From NCBI RefSeq assembly GCF_016583825.1, contig NZ_NRRV01000016.1, positions 1 through 64,000 on the forward strand: a stretch of DNA of 64,000 nucleotides. Reading direction: 5' to 3'. Below the pieces are notes generated by a model. The model did not search any database. It worked only from the letters and a program-made list of their open reading frames with translations, and was not told the DNA's origin. Source of the DNA: Thiohalocapsa halophila. Lineage in GTDB: Bacteria > Pseudomonadota > Gammaproteobacteria > Chromatiales > Chromatiaceae. The position numbers were made by a program, and so were the translations under genes. This document shows positions 59,963 to 64,000 of the stretch, piece by piece (within the stretch, counting starts at the first letter, position 1; each line of letters opens with the position of its first letter).

Positions 59963-61150
59963 TTACTTCAGCGACTGATAGTAGTCCATCAGGATCTGCG
60001 CCACCTCGGGGCGGCTGAACTCGGGCGGCGGGGCGATGCCGTTGCCGAGCATCTCGCGCACCTTGGTGCCGGAGAGCAGCACGAAGTCCTCCTTTTCGTG
60101 ATCCGGGGCCTCGCACATCATCACCACCTTGCCGAGCTTCTTCGAGAAGGCGGTGTGATCGGCCTTGAAGATCTCGATGTCGAGGGCGCCCTCCGGCACC
60201 TCTTCGTCGAAGATCTTCTGGGCATCGAAGGGACCGTAGTAGTCGCCGACGCCGGCGTGGTCGCGGCCGATAATGAAGTGGGTCGCGCCCATGTTCTGGC
60301 GGAAGTAGGCATGCAGCACGGCCTCGCGGGGGCCGGCGTAGAGCATGTCGAAGCCGTAGCCCGTGACCATGGCGCTGTTCGGCGGGAAGTAGGTCTCCAC
60401 CATCTTGCGGATGGCGGCGTCGCGCACCGGGGCTGGGATGTCACCGGGCTTGAGCTTGCCGAGCAGCATGTGAATCACCAGGCCGTCGCACTCCAGGCGA
60501 TCCATGGCCATGTGGCAGAGCTCCTCGTGGGCGAGGTGCATGGGGTTGCGGGTCTGGAAGGCGACCACCCGCTGCCAGCCGCGCTCGGCGATCTCGTGGC
60601 GGATCTCCACGGCGGTGCGGAAGGTGTCCGGGTAGTCGTCCTGGAAATAGGAGAAGTGCAGCACCTCGATGCTGCCCGACAGCGCCATGCGGCCCTGGCC
60701 GTTGAAGGCCGCCACCCCCGGGTGCTCGGGGTCCGTGGTGCCGTAGACGCGCTCGGTGAGCCGTTGCATCTGCTCATCGCTCACCTCTTCGACGGCGTCC
60801 ACATCCATGATGGCCAGCACGGGCTCGCCTTCCATGTTCGGGTCCCGCAGCGCGATGCGCCGGGCCTCGCCGATGGCGGCCACGTCGGGCACCAGGCACA
60901 TCACCGGCACGGGGAAGAACAGGCCGTCGGTGGTGCGCATGCGCTCGGCGACGCTCAGGGCGTCGGCGACGGTCATGTAGCCGGTGAGCGGGCTGAAATA
61001 GCCGCCGCCCATCATGACCGCATTGCCGGCGGCCTGGGAGCTGATGGTGATGGCCGGGAGACCCTCGGCCTCGTGCATCAGGCTGTGATGGCGGTCCGGA
61101 TCGTAGACGAATCGTGGCTTGAGCTCGGTAGAACCGACGGGTTTGATCAT
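59963..61150 (-). CDS. sat: Sulfate adenylyltransferase (dissimilatory ATP sulfurylase)
   Basis: Homo-oligomeric Sat of 395 residues that, in sulfur oxidisers, converts APS plus pyrophosphate to sulfate and ATP. Active-site motifs: VVAFQTRNPMHLAHEEL (QTRNP and HXXH) and HFIIGRDHAGVGDYYGP (GRD). The C-terminus ends after VLLSGTKVREML without an APS kinase domain. ATG 61150 follows GAGG. No aprAB or dsr genes accompany it in the window. It is not the heterodimeric CysDN type. Confidence 0.95.
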   Translation of the reverse strand: MIKPVGSTELKPRFVYDPDRHHSLMHEAEGLPAITISSQAAGNAVMMGGGYFSPLTGYMTVADALSVAERMRTTDGLFFPVPVMCLVPDVAAIGEARRIALRDPNMEGEPVLAIMDVDAVEEVSDEQMQRLTERVYGTTDPEHPGVAAFNGQGRMALSGSIEVLHFSYFQDDYPDTFRTAVEIRHEIAERGWQRVVAFQTRNPMHLAHEELCHMAMDRLECDGLVIHMLLGKLKPGDIPAPVRDAAIRKMVETYFPPNSAMVTGYGFDMLYAGPREAVLHAYFRQNMGATHFIIGRDHAGVGDYYGPFDAQKIFDEEVPEGALDIEIFKADHTAFSKKLGKVVMMCEAPDHEKEDFVLLSGTKVREMLGNGIAPPPEFSRPEVAQILMDYYQSLK

Positions 61151-61600
61151 GAAAGCCTCGGAGGTTGGCGCTGATGGGTGCCGAAGCCGGCAGAATCCGG
61201 GCATGGCGCGCAGAGCCGCACCCGGTCACAGCCGACGGCGGGCGCAGAAGGATGCCTGCGGCGGGCGGGCGCTTTGGGCTCTTGCCGTGCCGATAGCGCC
61301 CGGCAGCCTACCATAGGGCGAGTAGTGGTTTTCCCAGGTTTTTCCTATGACGGGTACAGGAAATTTTTGGCCCGAGCAGCGGCGGTCAGATAGAGCTCGC
61401 AGGCCCCGTGACCAGGGGTTCCGAGGGCTCGGGCACCCGCGCCGCGCCTTGCGTTTCGCCGTTGATTCTGCGAAAACCGCCGGCAACTGAACGCCCGCTG
61501 CGGACGTGCTCGCCGGCCACCCTGTCCAGCCCCGGCGTCCAGCATGACCATCCGCCGCCCGCGCCAAATCGTCCGTTGCTATGCCCCCGAGGTGACCTGC
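61151..61600. other. Divergent intergenic region of sat and the small conserved gene
   Basis: No gene supported in 450 nt. It includes a T-rich, lower-G+C stretch at 61328-61370 likely to hold promoter elements. No Crp/Fnr box of the type seen at nap, hao and hcp is present. Confidence 0.4.
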
Positions 61601-61819
61601 ATGCCGTATTTCGTCTACCGCCTCTCGCCCAAGCTGGAATTGCGTTACATCGACACCAAGGATCGCTACCAGGAAGCGCGTGCCCTGGTTCGCAGCCTGC
61701 GTCAGGAACGCGCCCCTGATGACGATGGCGACTATCGCCTGATCTTCGCCAACCAACAAGGCGAGGCCGAGAAGCTCCTGTCCACGCCACGGGACGAGCG
61801 CGTCATCGGCGAGGACTGA
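61601..61819 (+). CDS. Conserved small hypothetical protein
   Basis: Seventy-two residues. MPYFVYRLSPKLELRYIDTK, then YQEARALVRSLRQER and DYRLIFANQQGEAEKLL recall a short protein widespread in sulfur-oxidising gammaproteobacteria, with no known function. ATG 61601 follows GAGGTGA; the longer upstream reading is not needed. No membrane or signal segment. Confidence 0.75.
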   Translation: MPYFVYRLSPKLELRYIDTKDRYQEARALVRSLRQERAPDDDGDYRLIFANQQGEAEKLLSTPRDERVIGED

Positions 61820-62029
61820 CCAGCCGGCGCGCGGCGTTGTCACCATCGCACTCACCGATCGAAGCCTGCTGGCGAATAGCGATCATCCGGGGCGGCACGC
61901 CGTCGTTGCCGCCAGCGAGCCATCCACGCTCGACACGGATGCGCCGGCCCCGACGCGCAGGATAGACGGCTGAGACGCTGGAGAGAGCGAGCCCGGCGCA
62001 TCGCCTCGGCGCCGCGCGGCGTGCCGCCT

Positions 62030-63049
62030 ATGCCTGCCCCGGCCATCAGCGTCATCCTGCCCTTCCGCGACGCCGCGCCCACGCTCGGCGCCTGCCTGAG
62101 CTCCATCCGCCGGCAGACCCGGCGGGACTTCGAATGCCTTTGTATCGACGACGGCTCCGGCGATGAGGGTCCGGCACTCGTCAGCGAGCAGGCTCGCCTC
62201 GATCCGCGCATCCGCCTGTTGCGCACCCGCGACACCGGGCTCGTGGCCGCACTGAACTTCGGGCTGCGGCAGGCGCGGGCACCCTTGGCGGCGCGCATGG
62301 ATGCCGACGATCTCATGCATCCGCAGCGCTTGGCCCGGCAATGCGCGGCAATGACTGCGGATTCGGGCATCAGTGTGCTCGGCTGCCGCGTGCGGGCCTT
62401 CCCGGAGCAGCATCTCACGGACGGCTTTCGCGCCTATGTCAATTGGCAGAACGCCTGTGTCACCGAGGCCGCCATCGCCGCCGAGCTCTATCTGGAGTCG
62501 CCGCTCGCACACCCGTCGGTCATGCTGCGGCGCGAAACGATCATTGCCGCCGGCGGCTATCGGGACGGCAATTTTCCGGAGGATTACGAGCTCTGGCTCA
62601 GGCTGCACCAGGCCGGGCATCGCATCGCCAAGGTGGCGCAGACACTCCTGTACTGGCGCGACCATCCGCAGCGGCTGTCGCGACAGGACCCGCGCTATGC
62701 GCGCGCGGCGTTCGATCGGCTGCGGGCGGCGCACTTAGCAGCCGATCCCCGCATCCTGGCGGCCCGGGAGCGGCTGGTGCTCTGGGGGGCCGGCCGGCGC
62801 ACCCGGCAACGCGCGGCTTGGCTGCTGGCCCAGGGGTACCAGCCGCAGGCCTGGATCGACATCGACCCGCGCAAAGTGGGCAATCGCATCGGCGGTGTGC
62901 CGGTGGTCGGCCCAGCATGGCTGCGTGGCCGCCGGCCGCGCCCGATGGTGCTCTGCTATGTCGCGAGCCACGGCGCTCGTCCACGTATCGACGCCGAGCT
63001 CGCCCGCCTCGGCTACAGCCGGGGCGTGGATTATCTCCACGTCGGCTGA
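62030..63049 (+). CDS. Family 2 glycosyltransferase with C-terminal Rossmann-like domain
   Basis: Sugar transferase of 339 residues. GT-A fold: ISVILPFRDAAPTLGACLSS, CLCIDDGSGDEG and the metal-binding AARMDADDLMHPQRLARQ (DXD). The second half of the catalytic domain has HPSVMLRRETIIAAGGY and FPEDYELWLRLHQAGH. From about 245 a separate segment, LVLWGAGRRTRQRAAWLLAQ with AWIDIDPRKVGNRIGGVPVV, looks like a nucleotide-binding domain of the PglD type, an uncommon addition. ATG 62030 chosen; ATG/GTG 62021 adds three residues. Confidence 0.87.
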   Translation: MPAPAISVILPFRDAAPTLGACLSSIRRQTRRDFECLCIDDGSGDEGPALVSEQARLDPRIRLLRTRDTGLVAALNFGLRQARAPLAARMDADDLMHPQRLARQCAAMTADSGISVLGCRVRAFPEQHLTDGFRAYVNWQNACVTEAAIAAELYLESPLAHPSVMLRRETIIAAGGYRDGNFPEDYELWLRLHQAGHRIAKVAQTLLYWRDHPQRLSRQDPRYARAAFDRLRAAHLAADPRILAARERLVLWGAGRRTRQRAAWLLAQGYQPQAWIDIDPRKVGNRIGGVPVVGPAWLRGRRPRPMVLCYVASHGARPRIDAELARLGYSRGVDYLHVG

Positions 63050-63133
63050 TCCGGGGATGGCCGCGCCGAGCGCTGCCTCCTAAAGCAGCCGCGGCCACGC
63101 CGCACCCCGGACAGGCGAGGGGCGCGGCCGCGG

Positions 63134-63904
63134 TCAAGAGCGGTGTGCGACCCCTTCGGCGGCCAGATGCCGCAGCACCTTGCGGACATAGTTCTGCGTC
63201 TCCCGATAGGGCGGGATCTCGTAGCCGTATTTCTTGACGGCGTTCTCGCCCGCGTTGTAGCCGGCGAGTGCCAGGCGGAGGTCGCCGTCGAAGAGATCCA
63301 GCAGAAAGCGCAAATAGGCGGAGCCGCCGCGGATATTCTCGGCCGGGTCCCAGATGTCGTGCACCTTGAAGCGGGCAGCGGTCCCCGGCATCAGCTGCAT
63401 CAGGCCGCAGGCGCCCGCATGGGACAAGGCGTTGGCCTTGTAGGCTGACTCGGTGCGGATCACCGCATGCAGCAGTGCCGCGCTCAGCCCGTAGCGCGCG
63501 GCGTTGGCTTCGATGAGGCCACGATACCTTGCCCGCCGCACGGACATCGAGCCGCTCACGGGGGCCGATGGCCGCGCTGCCGACACATTCAGCGCCTGGC
63601 TATCGAGCCGGGCCTGCACCCGCGCCATGGCCTCGTCGCGGCGTTTGCGCGCCGCCTGGGACTGCGCTTTGTTTTCCGTCACCAAGCGCTTCGAGGTGCG
63701 CTTCCACTCCAGCTGCAAATCCGCACCGGATAACGGCTCGTCGGAAAAATAGACGTTCCCGTCGTTGTCCACGTACTTGTAGACATCCGCAATGGCCCCG
63801 GGCGCTGAGCCCGCACAGAGCACCAGCAGGATGCACAGTCCGAGGCAGCGCTCGCCCGCGGACCGGCTCACTCGAATGCCAAAAGGGGGTGACAGCGCAC
63901 GCAT
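63134..63904 (-). CDS. Lytic transglycosylase with DUF4124 domain
   Basis: Exported peptidoglycan hydrolase of 256 residues. Signal peptide (CLGLCILLVLCAGSAPGAIA), DUF4124 domain at 40-80 (DVYKYVDNDGNVYFSDEPLS), coiled linker, then an SLT domain: LLHAVIRTESAYKANALSHA with the catalytic Glu, GACGLMQLMPGTAARF, ENIRGGSAYLRFLLDLF and LALAGYNAGENAVKKYG. Cleaves glycan strands in the periplasm. The start ATG is at 63904 near the window end. Confidence 0.92.
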   Translation of the reverse strand: MRALSPPFGIRVSRSAGERCLGLCILLVLCAGSAPGAIADVYKYVDNDGNVYFSDEPLSGADLQLEWKRTSKRLVTENKAQSQAARKRRDEAMARVQARLDSQALNVSAARPSAPVSGSMSVRRARYRGLIEANAARYGLSAALLHAVIRTESAYKANALSHAGACGLMQLMPGTAARFKVHDIWDPAENIRGGSAYLRFLLDLFDGDLRLALAGYNAGENAVKKYGYEIPPYRETQNYVRKVLRHLAAEGVAHRS

Positions 63905-64000
63905 ACGGGTTTTACCCTATAGCCCTGCCCTAGGGTTGCGAGGATACAACAAACCATAGCACACCGCAGCCGGGCCTTTAAACGGTTTTTGTGCACCAAC

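Overview
The window is about 70% G+C and reads as chromosomal DNA of a sulfur-oxidising gammaproteobacterium, most likely a Chromatiales-type purple sulfur bacterium or close relative. The markers are a dissimilatory ATP sulfurylase (sat), flavocytochrome c sulfide dehydrogenase (fccAB), a periplasmic DsrE-family protein, an uptake [NiFe] hydrogenase of the hupSLC type, and TmcA, which is typical of Gammaproteobacteria. No photosynthesis genes lie in the window, so phototrophy is an inference.

Layout. 0-3.5 kb: PhoH/PIN ATPase, DsrE-like protein, MFS permease. 3.5-11.9 kb (minus strand): complete hydrogenase structural and maturation operon hupS-L-C-D-G-H-I-J, ending in a HupR/HoxA-type sigma-54 activator, with a sigma-54-like promoter in front of hupS. 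12.2-15.3 kb: DUF2919 protein, octaheme hydroxylamine-oxidoreductase-family cytochrome, TPR protein. 15.5-20.1 kb: acyl-CoA ligase, acyl carrier protein and an acyl-AMP ligase/acyltransferase whose N-terminus appears lost at a frameshifted deletion. 20.2-21.2 kb: short low-G+C patch. 21.4-33.2 kb: NarXL-type two-component pair, a Crp/Fnr regulator, napDAGHBC and moaA. 33.3-38.7 kb: DUF1640 and Uma2 genes, then (minus strand) hcp, a DNA methyltransferase, its putative restriction enzyme and a Dnr-type regulator in one direction with overlapping ends. 39.0-43.6 kb: fccA-fccB, HPP membrane protein, ferredoxin-reductase fusion. 43.7-50.3 kb: photolyase homologue, SDR, SPOR-like membrane protein, lipoprotein, tRNA-Leu(UAG), DUF2061. 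50.6-57.1 kb: molybdenum hydroxylase pair, tmcA, rlmI. 57.3-64 kb: DASS transporter, DUF6629, sat, a conserved small protein, a glycosyltransferase and a lytic transglycosylase.

How it fits together. Nitrate reduction (nap), hydroxylamine/nitrite chemistry (hao) and nitrosative defence (hcp) appear to form one regulon. Each promoter carries two Crp/Fnr-type palindromes. At hao and hcp the promoter-proximal palindrome sits exactly 22 nt from the same GAGACT -10 hexamer, which is class II geometry; nap is nearly the same. Two Crp/Fnr paralogues in the window (24485-25234 and the Dnr-like 34354-35040) are the obvious readers. H2 uptake, sulfide oxidation (fccAB) and sulfite/APS oxidation (sat) would supply electrons.

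The most unusual non-coding structure is a set of intercistronic elements built from 7-bp tandem units facing their own inverted copies across a 86-120 nt spacer. They fill the hupL/hupC, napA/napG and napG/napH gaps. They share a unit length and a loose GTNYGNA pattern but not an actual sequence. Three further dispersed repeat families are present: GTATAC-centred repeats, GTGGGAGCGGC REP hairpins, and GTAGGTCGGGC-type palindromes.
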